A stretch of DNA of 64,000 nt from Scolanthus callimorphus (Eukaryota > Cnidaria > Anthozoa > Actiniaria > Edwardsiidae), in assembly GCA_033964015.1 (NCBI GenBank), contig CM066920.1, positions 9,205,912-9,269,911 on the forward strand, given 5' to 3'. This document shows positions 21,401 through 29,823 of this stretch, piece by piece; the first letter of the stretch is position 1, and the number at the start of each line of letters is the position of its first letter. The position numbers and the translations under genes were made by a program. Below the pieces are notes generated by a model that was not told where the DNA came from, ran no database searches, and saw only the letters and a list, made by a program, of their open reading frames with translations.

Positions 21401-24400
21401 TTCGATATCCATACAGTTGACGAAATAGCACTCAAGATAAACCTAATCGGTTTAACGTATAACAATGACATGTTAATGGCGTTACGCCTGCGGGCTTGTA
21501 GCTTTACTACCCCCAGTGAGAAACGATGTCGATGTAGGGATGTCAGATACCGTGAGGGGATGAAAGGGGAAGTGCAAAGGTGATTGTTGTTTATTTCCGC
21601 AGTTTAATAACTGTCGCGACGGGAAACGTTATGTTGGATATACTTGAAACTGGGCCAAAGTGCTGTTTATGTATGATAACCAATATTTTTATGCCATTGA
21701 AGCCGCGAAACGTTTTTCCTAACGGTGTGGAAAATCGTATGATTAAAAGCTCTGTGTAATTTTGACGTCATTCCCCTGTAATAAATATATTTTATTAGAC
21801 ATTTTGATGTACAATATCGCTGGATATTTTTTCGAGTCTTGAGTATTTTGTCGAGCCCGTCTTCGGGTGAGACAAATACAAAGACGAGAAAAAATGTTAG
21901 AGATATTGTGCATTAAAATGTCTAATAAGTTGTTTATTATCCGACATTTATTTTCCGCTGTTTTGAATTGAGAATGGACGAACTTAGTGAAAATAGTTTG
22001 GAAGTGTACAATATCGCGGGATATCTGTACTCGCCCCAGTCTCACTCCTGCGATATTTGTTATCTCGTTGCAGTTGGATAATAAAACTTGACATAGAATT
22101 AATTTAGAACTAGACAAATCCTTCAAGTTCACTTTGTAGTAGAGTTTGTGTGTCTTTGATAGTTTTACGACCTTAGCTAAAAAAAACTTGACATAGAAAT
22201 CCGCTGAAAATTTGTTTTGTGACGGGAAACGATAGTCTTGACAATATTATGATTAAGAGAGTGGGGACGCCTTTATTCGTTCGCGCAATTTGCAAAATAA
22301 GGAAGTTTATTTTTCACTTTCTTTGGCCTCAGCGCGTGCCCTCGATGGGGGTGATTTTAAAATGACGACCTAAGATGGGGTGTAAAACTTTGCCGCTAGA
22401 CTGTTGACGGCCATTCGATCCATGTGACTCACGTGACTGAAAATCCGTCTGTTTTGTCCTTTTCTGTCATCTATTCCTTGTTCATTTTAGGACGTTGTAT
22501 CCATACGGATCCAGACGCGTCGGTTGTTTGTGTTTTTCACTAGACTGCTTGCAGCCTCTTCGGCGAACGTCCGTAAATCCAGGTAAATGTTTTTTTACCC
22601 GCGGCGCGCTTCGATTTGTTTACAAGTGTCGAGTTTCTCAGGAGAGGCAGAGACGCGCCACGGGGGGAAAACGCCGTCTCTCCCTCTCCTGAGTACTCGA
22701 CACTGTAAACAAATCGAAGCGCGGCGCGGGTAAAAAAACATGTTCCTCGATTTACGGACGTTCGCCGAAGAAGGGGCTGCAAGCAGTCTAGTTTTTCACC
22801 AATTTCCACGCAAATGTACTCACGTTACTGAGTAACGAAAATCTAGCTTCCCGAGGGCTTATTTACAAGTTTTCTTTTGATATCCTACAGCAGAATCCAT
22901 TTCCAGCCGATAGATGGAGAAAATACAAAATAAAAGCGACTCCGAATAACATGTAAGCAAGGAAGTGCAATATTTTGGTTTTCACTTCAAACCATTATCA
23001 ATCATACCTAAACACAGTGGAGTATCCACTGTGTTTAGTATGCTTGATAATGGTTTGAAGTAAAAACTGTGGAGTATCCACTATTTTATCCTACAGCAGA
23101 CCGTTCCATTTTGGTATTTACATAATTACATAATTAGCGCCACAGGCAACCCAAGCTGAAAAAACAATCGTCACAACTCACAGGCAAGCGGTCTACGTCA
23201 AAGGTCAACTGCGGAAAACATATTGCCATAGATCCGTCATCCCCTACCGAGCATTGATTCCTCTTTGATCAATACAAACGGGTCCATTTCTCGTTCATCG
23301 ATATTATCAGTTAGGGCGACAACAAGACAATCCCATTAGGCTGTCTGAATCGTCAGTAGAGACGTCTTTAAAGTTGCAAGGCGGAGGCCGTGAAAGACCG
23401 AGAGATTTTCTCATGTTTGATTACTCAGGGCTGATGTTTAGTAGTAAATAAAGGCGCAACATTGATCACTGTGAGAGGTCAACCAAATCGCGAGTAACAC
23501 TCATGAAAATCACCGATGTAGTTATCGCAAGCCTACTACCCAGTATCTACGATAAAATACCCTGACCTTACAAATACCCAGCAATCCGGCGCAACGTTAG
23601 ACCTAATGCCGCAATCGCTCCATCAGATTCGCCTTGTAGAATGTTCAAGCCAAGTGGATTGAGTTTGGAAAACCGCTAGGAGCCAATGCGCTCTACGCAT
23701 GCCATTTATCATCCATAGTGGATAGATAACCCTTGTCGCGTGTAGGTGGCTTATATCTCGCTCCCCAGATCGCAGATTACACCTTGGATCTAGAAAACTT
23801 TAACCTATAAACAAGCTAAGTATGCACTTCATGTCCTTTTTGGCATACTGCGAATAGTTCTCTTGTGTTTCGAAGCAACATTACTAACATGCGGTCTCCG
23901 GTCGGGGGAAAATGAGCGGAATTCCCCATATTTTAATAATGAACCAGCGCGGAATTTTATCTTCATAACACATTATAATTTAAGGCTGGCAAGCTATAAT
24001 TGGGTGCTCTTGAAACTAGGCAATAATTAAATTGATGATCCCCAGAACGATTGTCATAAGGTTCGGGTGGGTGTTCTAGCACACCATGTATTTGCACTCT
24101 AAATATATTGACTCCCAATGACAACATGGATCTGCTGCTTAAATGACCTCCCTGCTCGAGAACACGATAGTCTTATGGTTTAGGGCCATAGTCCGGGCTA
24201 TCAGAAAAAAAAAGATAAAATTATTTTGAGTTGAATTCAGGGTCCCAAAAATGAGCAGTTACATAAGTAATGTACTCTGTTATTTGATAATGATATAAGA
24301 GAAGCGCATTGAGCGCTTTGTTTCAGCGCTACGAATAGTTTCGAAACTAGTTTATAAATTACTTACAGTTTGATGCAGAAGAACTAGATATGCGAAAAGC

Positions 24401-24423
24401 AAGGTACAGACGCGTCCCTCCAT
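6412..24423 (-). CDS. secreted mucin-follistatin/Kazal-EF-hand protein (SPARC/FSTL1-like), 7 exons
   Basis: Exons in transcript order: 24423-24367, 17616-17541, 16925-10908, 10648-10427, 8474-8245, 7394-7217 and 6443-6412. Total 6813 bases, 2270 residues. Residues 1-19 (MEGRVCTLLFAYLVLLHQT) are a signal peptide. Residues about 46-2050 are a cysteine-free Thr/Ala/Pro mucin domain. Residues about 2052-2124 are a FOLN plus Kazal module (ELCKNTFCKNGYMC; NPCELHRYAC). Then comes a helical linker (IMQFAERFQEWAMINKERQE). Two EF-hand loops follow, DSNFDGSLTKEE and DIDRNNAIDREE, and the tail ends NEVVRRL. FOLN-Kazal followed by an EF-hand pair is the SPARC/FSTL1 layout; CELHR is especially FSTL1-like. 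In this family an acidic N-terminal region is usual; here a giant O-glycosylatable domain takes its place. Likely an extracellular matrix or mucus protein that binds calcium. The function is inference; the exon chain is well supported by phase. Confidence 0.88.
7217..7394 (-). CDS. EF-hand pair exon of the mucin/SPARC-like gene
   Basis: Starts in phase 0 after tcttccag and ends in phase 1 before gtaagt. Loop 1 (DSNFDGSLTKEE) has Asp, Asn, Asp, Ser and Glu at positions 1, 3, 5, 7 and 12. Loop 2 (DIDRNNAIDREE) has Asp, Asp, Asn, Ala and Glu at the same positions; position 7 normally uses a backbone carbonyl. Both look able to bind calcium. The segment CMYGFL before loop 2 is typical of the SPARC EC domain. 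Confidence 0.9.
7496..7590. mobile_element. short MITE, family M2 (acatggscgcgcgg / ccaagcgcccatgta ends)
   Basis: The ends tagagaatagtacatgggcg and cgcccatgtattattctgt face each other. Related short elements or fragments occur at 20884-21004, 31940-32100, about 40080-40160, 52600-52665 and 62810-62880, typically with aagataaaatycgtatctcc next to the end. It lies in an intron. Confidence 0.55.
7743..7948. mobile_element. TA-flanked MITE, family M3 copy 1
   Basis: The ends tagaacaaatttcgtatgac and catgcgaaatttgctcta are inverted copies bounded by TA. Three more copies with TAGAGC(A/G)GATTTC..ATGACTG ends lie at 37105-37234, 38400-38529 and 60726-60958. All sit in introns. There is no ORF. Confidence 0.65.
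8905..9543 (-). repeat. intronic fragments of the mucin repeat, split by a G-rich-ended element
   Basis: 8905-8983 and 9419-9543 carry the 18-bp mucin unit in the same orientation as the gene; on the minus strand they read ATTAAPKTTAAPTT. They lie in the intron between the Kazal and helical exons. Between them is an inserted element (about 8984-9418). They look like a displaced piece of the mucin exon rather than an expressed exon, as no clear flanking splice sites were seen. Confidence 0.7.
8984..9418. mobile_element. element with CCCGGGGG..GTACTCCC ends, family M4 copy 1
   Basis: It begins with a long G run followed by gggtactccc and ends ggagtaccccccccgggg. Subterminal acggggatgctcggcc / ggccgagcatccccgt are also inverted. 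The interior repeats tacccctttcttataccN units five or more times. A second member lies at 58797-59217, and an end fragment at about 41218-41285. No ORF. Confidence 0.65.
9595..10470 (-). repeat. 177-bp tandem array: partial duplication of the Kazal exon and its donor
   Basis: Five copies with exact 177-bp spacing (donor GTGAGT complements start at 9713, 9890, 10067, 10244 and 10421). Each of the four extra copies holds 60 bp of the 3' end of the Kazal exon (9719-9778, 9896-9955, 10073-10132, 10250-10309) plus 117 bp of intron with the same splice donor. The last copy is the real exon (10427-10648). The four extra copies share a change that turns a Kazal Cys codon into Ser. Confidence 0.9.
10427..10648 (-). 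CDS. FOLN/Kazal exon of the mucin/SPARC-like gene
   Basis: A symmetrical phase 1-1 exon of 222 bp between acceptor acccacag and donor GTGAGT. It encodes ten cysteines in the follistatin-domain pattern: CKNTFCKNGYMC, then CFC, then a Kazal core ending NTGTCSG. Phase 1-1 is the usual form for shuffled extracellular modules. Confidence 0.9.
10908..16925 (-). CDS. 6-kb mucin-repeat exon (Thr/Ala/Pro tandem repeats)
   Basis: A single exon of 6018 bp, phase 1-1, open over its whole length. It encodes hundreds of ETTAAPKTTAAP-type units (6 residues, 18 bp) with no cysteine. Serine and threonine density suggests heavy O-glycosylation. A higher-order duplication of 648 bp (36 units) is visible: ggaagcttcagttatctc recurs at 12454 and 13102. 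Non-repetitive islands occur near 15010-15230 (PFPRDPGPGDWGPTTS) and near 12000-12080. The array also stays open on the plus strand (Val/Gly/Ala-rich), a composition artefact. Confidence 0.9.
17541..17616 (-). CDS. exon 2 of the mucin/SPARC-like gene
   Basis: A 76-bp exon between acceptor tctcttttag and donor gtatgag. It encodes GGRVILRDLSDGNTARLGRT plus six residues, starting in phase 0 and ending in phase 1, which fits both neighbours. No known domain. Confidence 0.75.
17955..18537. mobile_element. palindromic element with taacaattagacctcgagcc ends
   Basis: The left end (taacaattagacctcgagcc) is answered by ggctcgaggaataattgtta at the right. Inside are further inverted pairs (17955-18062; actagtaggctata / tatagcctactagt near 18300). 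It lies in intron 1 of the mucin gene. No ORF. Confidence 0.6.
19028..19155. mobile_element. small MULE-like MITE (tagcctccttcgcag ends)
   Basis: A 128-bp element with ends tagcctccttcgcagg and tctgcgaaggaggcta. Flanks agttagagg and agttgaggt fit a decayed 9-bp target duplication with one indel. The interior (tgtctcaaagtacaaagcgc, caggaagcccaaatcttgca) is also present around the large palindrome at 26.2-28.0 kb. Confidence 0.55.
20576..20796. mobile_element. MITE family M1 copy 2
   Basis: Ends cattctcgaacccagagttc and gagctcagggtacgagaatg (inverted). The interior has gtgacagccactgacgcatg. The best preserved of the three M1 copies, it lies in intron 1 of the mucin gene. Confidence 0.65.
20884..21004. 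mobile_element. short MITE, family M2 copy
   Basis: Inverted arms acaatggccgcgcggagata and tatctccaagcggtcgtgta with aagataaa beside them. Intronic. Confidence 0.55.
21119..21349. mobile_element. MITE family M5 copy 1 (tggccgttttcacactag ends)
   Basis: The ends tggccgttttcacactagaa and ttctagtgtgaaaactgcca are inverted. The interior is built of repeated gacgaacaaat / atttgttcgtc words. A second copy at 39130-39408 is near-identical over much of its length. No ORF; flanks not informative for a target duplication. Confidence 0.7.
21785..21940. mobile_element. inverted-repeat element (ttagacattttgatgta ends)
   Basis: The arms ttattagacattttgatgta.. and ..tgcattaaaatgtctaataa face each other with gtcttgagtatt and aatacaaagac inside. 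It lies in intron 1 of the mucin gene. Confidence 0.5.
22541..22790. mobile_element. MULE-like foldback with perfect 9-bp target duplication
   Basis: A 250-bp near-perfect palindrome with ends tagactgcttgcagcc and ggctgcaagcagtcta, flanked on both sides by gtttttcac (22532-22540 and 22791-22799). The end sequence is close to that of the nested element at 5195-5513. The perfect duplication suggests a fairly recent insertion into intron 1 of the mucin gene. Confidence 0.8.
22971..23085. repeat. near-perfect hairpin
   Basis: The arms ttcacttcaaaccattatca.. and ..tgataatggtttgaagtaaa enclose acagtggagtatccactgt. The motif ggagtatccact then recurs just outside the right arm. Intronic, no ORF. Confidence 0.6.
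23086..24366 (-). other. intron 1 (5' part) of the mucin gene, no recognised feature
   Basis: AT-rich intron sequence between the hairpin and the signal-peptide exon. No further exon compatible with the phase-0 junction was needed or seen. Confidence 0.45.
24367..24423 (-). CDS. exon 1 (signal peptide) of the mucin/SPARC-like gene
   Basis: ATG at 24423-24421, 19 codons, then donor gtaagt. MEGRVCTLLFAYLVLLHQT has the basic-hydrophobic pattern of a secretion signal. It joins in phase 0 to the exon at 17616. A TATA-like site lies about 70 bp upstream. Confidence 0.75.
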
Positions 24424-24493
24424 GCCTTATACAGCTCCTGCCGCCCAGAAGTGAGAAACAATGTATAATGTGGAATTTCAATGGGGCTCAGAG

Positions 24494-24499
24494 TATATA
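24494..24499 (-). promoter_or_regulatory. candidate TATA box for the mucin/SPARC-like gene
   Basis: The minus strand reads ctatatactc about 70 bp before the ATG, giving a predicted start near 24465 and a short 5' UTR. Position and sequence only. Confidence 0.45.
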
Positions 24500-26179
24500 G
24501 ACGAGACGAAACCGCGGGAGCGCTCCTCCAGTTGACAGAACCCAACGTTTATTGATCTTGTGTTGTTGGACGGAAGGGCTCGACGGAAGTCGGTCGGTTG
24601 CAACACAGAACAACTCCTCAGGAAAATCTGTAACTATAAACAGAAGCTTTGTTCGTGGAAATTATAAAAATCCAGAATATCAAGTTTGAAATTCCCCCAA
24701 GTCGATTATGTTCACGGATTATCCGTGACCCACTATCTCAAGGGTATATTCTTGCGAGGTTTGCGCTGTGATAATTCCATAGTCACGAGAGTAAATTGTT
24801 TAATTTTTGTAGCGCTTAGTAATTTTTATGGTTTCTCTATCTAGGGGATCGCTTAAAGACAGACAAAATAAATCTAGCGATATGTCTGCAAAGGGGTTTA
24901 TTAGACTGCTCAGCGCAATAACTGTCATTACCGAATGCCTTAAACGATTTTTATAGTGCTTGATGGGGCATTAGAGCAATTAGGCCAAACATAAAGCTAG
25001 TATGCGTAGATAGTTGGCTTTGCACATGATTTTTTTTTAAGGAAGATTCTTATCCTCAGCTATAGATGTGATAGAGTTTGATTTTGTTCAGGCCCGGTTC
25101 AGGTATAACAGCAGCCTTCAGGGTTTGCGACAGAACCCGGCTTTTCTTCTATGCTTCATATCCATACGGCTTACCTGTTCAATTGACTGAGAACACGCTT
25201 CAGAAAGTCTCCGACTTTAAATCAGACGAATTCCCAGCAATCTCAAAACAACCGTAGCAAGAGTTCACCCTCAGCAAACACGAGTCACGGTGTTGAAATC
25301 TAGTCTCCTTCACACCACAGGGACTCCGCCGCAATCTTGCAAACCTGCCCTTGAAAGCTGCACGCTTAGAGGCTTGAGAGGTCTCTAGGGAACTCTCGAC
25401 TGACGTGCCCTGCGCAATGACCCAGCTATGTTGTAGAATAGAGATATCAAACCCTTGTATTACTGGCTACTTATGTGAAGTACAGATAGAGCAAATACAG
25501 AACCATTTCAGCGCAACCGGAAGTGACCGCAAGGTTGATGAGTTTTTCCGGACGGGTTTGGTCGCACGCGCAGCTGGTAGCCAAATATGGCACATTCCTA
25601 TTTGATCACGTGACGTCTGGGAACCAATCAGTGTGCAGAAAAGCATTGAGGTGCGATCTGAAATTTGGCTGATTCAGTGGTTTGGAATTTATCGCCACCG
25701 TGCAGTTCTCACGGATAAAATTAATTAGCGTTGAATATTGATTAACGTTGATATTGAGTCCCTGGCAATAGTTTATGCTGACCTGTGCCCTGTGCTGACA
25801 GAAGACCCACGAAAAACAGAATACCTAGCTGAAACCATTTTACGGGTCTGCCCGGCCTGCGGTTGGGGAAAATCCCCCAAAGTTGGCCTCCAGTGCTGTG
25901 ATTAGCAACTGGGCGTCGCGGACAGCGGAAATTGGCGCGGGGGAGGGGCAAAAAGACAAAAGGCATCTTTCCATCCTTTTCTTCTTTTTGTTTTTCAACA
26001 ATTTCCATTTACCTGTCCTCCGCGCATGCGCGTGCCTTGTCTCTGCTCGGCGCGCGCCAATCTCGTTCCCAGAGCCCAGCATTTTCTGCGCATGCGTCGC
26101 CAAATTTCGCGAACCTCGAAGTCAGTGACCAAATAGTTACCAACCAATTTGTAGCCGCAAAATCCTGGAGAATTGAATC
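24500..26179. other. intergenic, no recognised gene
   Basis: Between the promoter of the mucin gene and the large palindrome. Only short unsupported ORFs; contains GC-rich patches with atgcgcatgc-type words near 26.0 kb. Confidence 0.4.
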
Positions 26180-28080
26180 ACCTCCTCCACAGACACTCGT
26201 GTCTCAAAGTACAAAGCGCGGGGTTAAGGTGACTCATTCGAAATTTAAAATGCACCCAACTGTGTCTAGAGCGCAAATCTGCGTCGTCAAACTAACGGCT
26301 ATAACTTTTGTGTCTTTTCCTCTATTGTTATAATTATTTTTTCAAATCCTACTTTAATGATGTATAAATATGCTACTGGGAACCGATCTTCTTGAAAACA
26401 TTTTTAGAAGTCACAATCAAAATTTTTGTGAGGCCCTAATTTCATATTCCGGTCGTACTAGAAAAAAAATTTGCCGGTTTTTTTGGCTGAAATTCCAGGA
26501 ATCGATTCCAGTTGTAGTGATCTCAAATCAAGCGAAGTTACAGAAAATTCGTCGGAACAGAAACGCGGTAATAAAAATACCGTCAGTTATGGTCAACTGT
26601 GGCCAAAATAGAACGCTGATTCTGGTTGGCTTGAATTGAATTTTAATAGTGCTCCGAAAAGTCATTATTTTGGGCTCTTCCGCCGGCACTATGTTGTATA
26701 GTAATGCATTAAACTTTATCGAGGGTCCGATTTCAAATACCATGAAATACTAAAATGTTCGAACATTATCTACCGAGGAAAGAAATTGTGAAAGCGCAAT
26801 GAATTTATTACAAGAATGTCGAGTTAAAATGTGTCGTTATTAGGTATTATTTCTTGCTAAAATTTATATAGACGAGAAGTTTGTGGCATTGGTAAAACTT
26901 AGTAACCAGGTTTGACCATTATATTTGCTTATTTGGTATAGAAAAAAATTACAAAGTTACGACATTCGCCCTTTGGTTTTGCACGCAGATTTGAAGCTCT
27001 CTTGTTTATAAATCTGAAGTTTTTCCAGGGGGAGCTCATTAGGCCAAATCTAATCAATAGCAGTCACGCTCCAAAAATAGCAATTGTCTGATAAGTCCCT
27101 ATGGAACAAAAAAAAGTCGACGATAAACGTTTTCTTTGTTCGATGATTAGAGTTGGCCTACTGTGTTCCCCTGGCAAAATGCGAGATTTCATTACCATTC
27201 ATAAATAAGACAGCTTAAAATCTGCGTGCATGACCAGAGGGCGACCGCCGTAACTTTAACAATTTTCTTCTATATCAAATAAGCACGCATGATGTTCAAA
27301 CTTGCTTACTAAGTATTACCAATGCCTCGAGCTTCTCGTCTATATACATCTTAGCAAGAAATAATACGTAATAACAACACATTTTAACTCGCCATTCTTG
27401 TAATAAATTCATTGCGCTTTCACAATTTCTTTCCTCGGTAGATAATGTTCGAACATTTTAGTATTTCATGGTATTTACAATCTGACCTTCGGTAAAGTTT
27501 AATACATTACTATACAACATAGTGCCGGCGGAAGAGCCCAAAATAATGAATTTTCGGAGCACTATTAAAATTCAATTCAAGCCAAGCAGAATCAGCGTTC
27601 TAATTTGGCAATAGTTGACCATAACTGACGGTATTTTTACTACCGCGTTTCTGTTCCGACGAATTTTCTGTAACTTCGCTTGATTTGAGATCACTACAAC
27701 TGGAATCGATTCCTGGAAGTTCAGCCAAAAAAACCGGCAAATTTTTTTTCTAGTACGACCGGAATATGAAATTAGGGCCTCACAAAAATTTAGATTGTGA
27801 CTTCTAAAAATGTTTTCAAGAAAATCGGTTCCCAGTAGCATATTCATACATCATTAAAGTAGGATTTGAAAAAATAATTATAACAATAGAGGAAAAGACA
27901 CAAAAGTTATAGCCGTTAGTTTGACGACGCAGATTTGCGCTCTAGACACAGTTGGGTGCATTTTGAATTTCGAATGAGTCACCTTAACCCCCTCTCTTGT
28001 TTCACTTGGGCTTAGCACAGGAAGCCCAAATCTTGCAAAACGCGAGAGAGCCGAAAACGCGAATCCAAAATTACGTCCAA
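26180..28080. mobile_element. 1.77-kb giant palindrome (26222-27990) inserted in a smaller repeat
   Basis: The arms about 26222-26990 and 27225-27990 are long inverted copies with sparse substitutions. Both outer ends read ggttaaggtgactcattcga. The roughly 230-bp centre also folds partly on itself. Outside lie the two halves of another repeat: cgtgtctcaaagtacaaagc on the left and caggaagcccaaatcttgca on the right, which are contiguous in the element at 19028-19155. So the palindrome landed inside that older repeat. Both arms carry mirrored 89-91-codon ORFs with no recognisable domain. Confidence 0.75.
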
Positions 28081-28144
28081 ACTCTTGCGTGCCCTCTTAT
28101 TTGCACATGCTTTGCCTACCTCTAGGAACCACAGCGAATCTATA

Positions 28145-28286
28145 GAAATCCATCCATGGGAAAAGCTGAATCTCCCATGGTAGAAGAATGAAAGTGTTCG
28201 GATTTCCCATGGCTATCCATATGAATTCCGAACACTTCCCATGCATGTGCCTTGGGAAATTCACCTTTTTCCATGGATGGGTTTCT
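28145..28286. repeat. imperfect palindrome rich in cccatgg
   Basis: The arms gaaatccatccatgggaaaa.. and ..ttttccatggatgggtttc enclose a second pair (gtgttcgga / tccgaacac). Intergenic. No ORF. Confidence 0.5.
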
Positions 28287-29763
28287 GCAGAAATTTCCCT
28301 GTGAACGTTGATGAACTACGATGGCAGACGATCCGAGTTGACTTGAATTGGTTTGGCACTCCTATTCAATACATTCCACATGGTGCGCTCAACCAGGGAC
28401 GTCCCTGGCTCAACAAATGTTGAATGAAGTTGAATCGAATCTTGATTGAACTGGTTAGGAATTCAGAGAGCACTCCACCGCACACATTTCTTAGTGTCAA
28501 GGGCATCTTGACATATCGATAGAGCAGACAGGTTAACTATTCTCTGTGCGCGGTCGGAGGGTCACGCTATGCAGAGCTTCTCTCTAAACGTTTTACGGGT
28601 CATACGGAGGTGTTTGTGTATCTGTGTTTCTGGTCGTCTTGATTGGTCAAGAGCAAACCTTAGTTTGGAATCACGTGATTTAACAAAATCTACAAATTAG
28701 TAAATAATCTGTACTAATAATCTAATAATTAGTAAGATCATATACTTTGTCCTTACTATGTGCGTCCTTGAGTTATCCCCACGAGATAAACAATGTAGTT
28801 CGTCTCAGTAGAGTTTTTAGTTACGAAGTTTTTAGATAACTCGAACTGTGCATTATCTTTTTACAGGCACCTTACATAATTATGACTATTCATAAAGTAA
28901 CTTGGACAACTTGTTTTCCCCACATTAAAAGCAAAATTAAAGACCAAGTGATCGAAACAAAGGAACTATAAGGAGTGACAAAGTGACGTCAAGTTGTTTT
29001 TCCTTATTAGTGCTCTTTTAAATTGCAATTCCGAGAGCCTTTCTATTCGAGAAATGTGCTAACAACTTTACACTAGTGTGGCATCTTTTTCAATCAGTAT
29101 TTTCGGCCTTTAATCGCTTTTTTAATGAAAGAGATTTTCCACCTACTCTATGACAGTCGCTTATGACAATGCAATGAATGTTACAACATTGAAATATATT
29201 TTTGACGTACTAGAATTTTAATTTGACGAGATTGTAAAATAAGTTTTTTTCACAACTGTAAATAACAATATGTATACTAAATATGTAGATATACATACAT
29301 CTTGCTCTTACTTCAACTTTGTCTCAAAGTTAATAAATGTGAAAGTACGGTCTGATATTGTGGTTATGGAAAACTCATACATACATGCATGAACTTTATT
29401 TTAGCACGGTAAAAGCATCAGTACATACATTAGATACTGTAACTGGTTTACATTTTGCCGTGCGCGGGTCTGTAATTCGAAGTCTGGAACTGGAAAGCAT
29501 TCTGCTTCTTGCGCCGCGCTGCGCACAAAACAAAAATACTTTCTAAATATATGATGTATGGATGTTATCTATATGCAACTGAATGTATAAAAACAAATAG
29601 TGCATAACTGAATGAATCCTGAATCTTGAGCTGCAGTACTAATAACAACACCGTCTCCTTTCCCACATTAACAGTTTTCATAATCATTATCATTGTATGA
29701 CAATTTTATGATTATTACGTACAAATCGCCGAAATACAATGGGTCAAATCTGCCTACTTAATT
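28287..29763. other. intergenic, no recognised feature
   Basis: AT-rich sequence upstream of the first astacin gene. No gene, RNA or mobile element could be supported. Confidence 0.4.
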
Positions 29764-29770
29764 TATAAAA
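29764..29770 (+). promoter_or_regulatory. candidate TATA box (TATAAAA) of astacin gene 1
   Basis: TATAAAA lies 54 bp before the ATG at 29824, giving a predicted start near 29795. An upstream ATG at 29791 opens a short out-of-frame reading that stops before the main ATG, so 29824 is preferred. Confidence 0.5.
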
Positions 29771-29823
29771 GGAGCTGCATTAGAATACTTTATGCCAGTT
29801 TGTTTCTGTTTCTTTTAACAAGC

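Noticed and set aside
22495..22809. ORFs on both strands
   Set aside because: Inside the MULE-like foldback; palindromic shadows.
26370..27847. 89- and 91-codon mirrored ORFs
   Set aside because: Products of the two arms of the same palindrome; no domain and no start or splice context.
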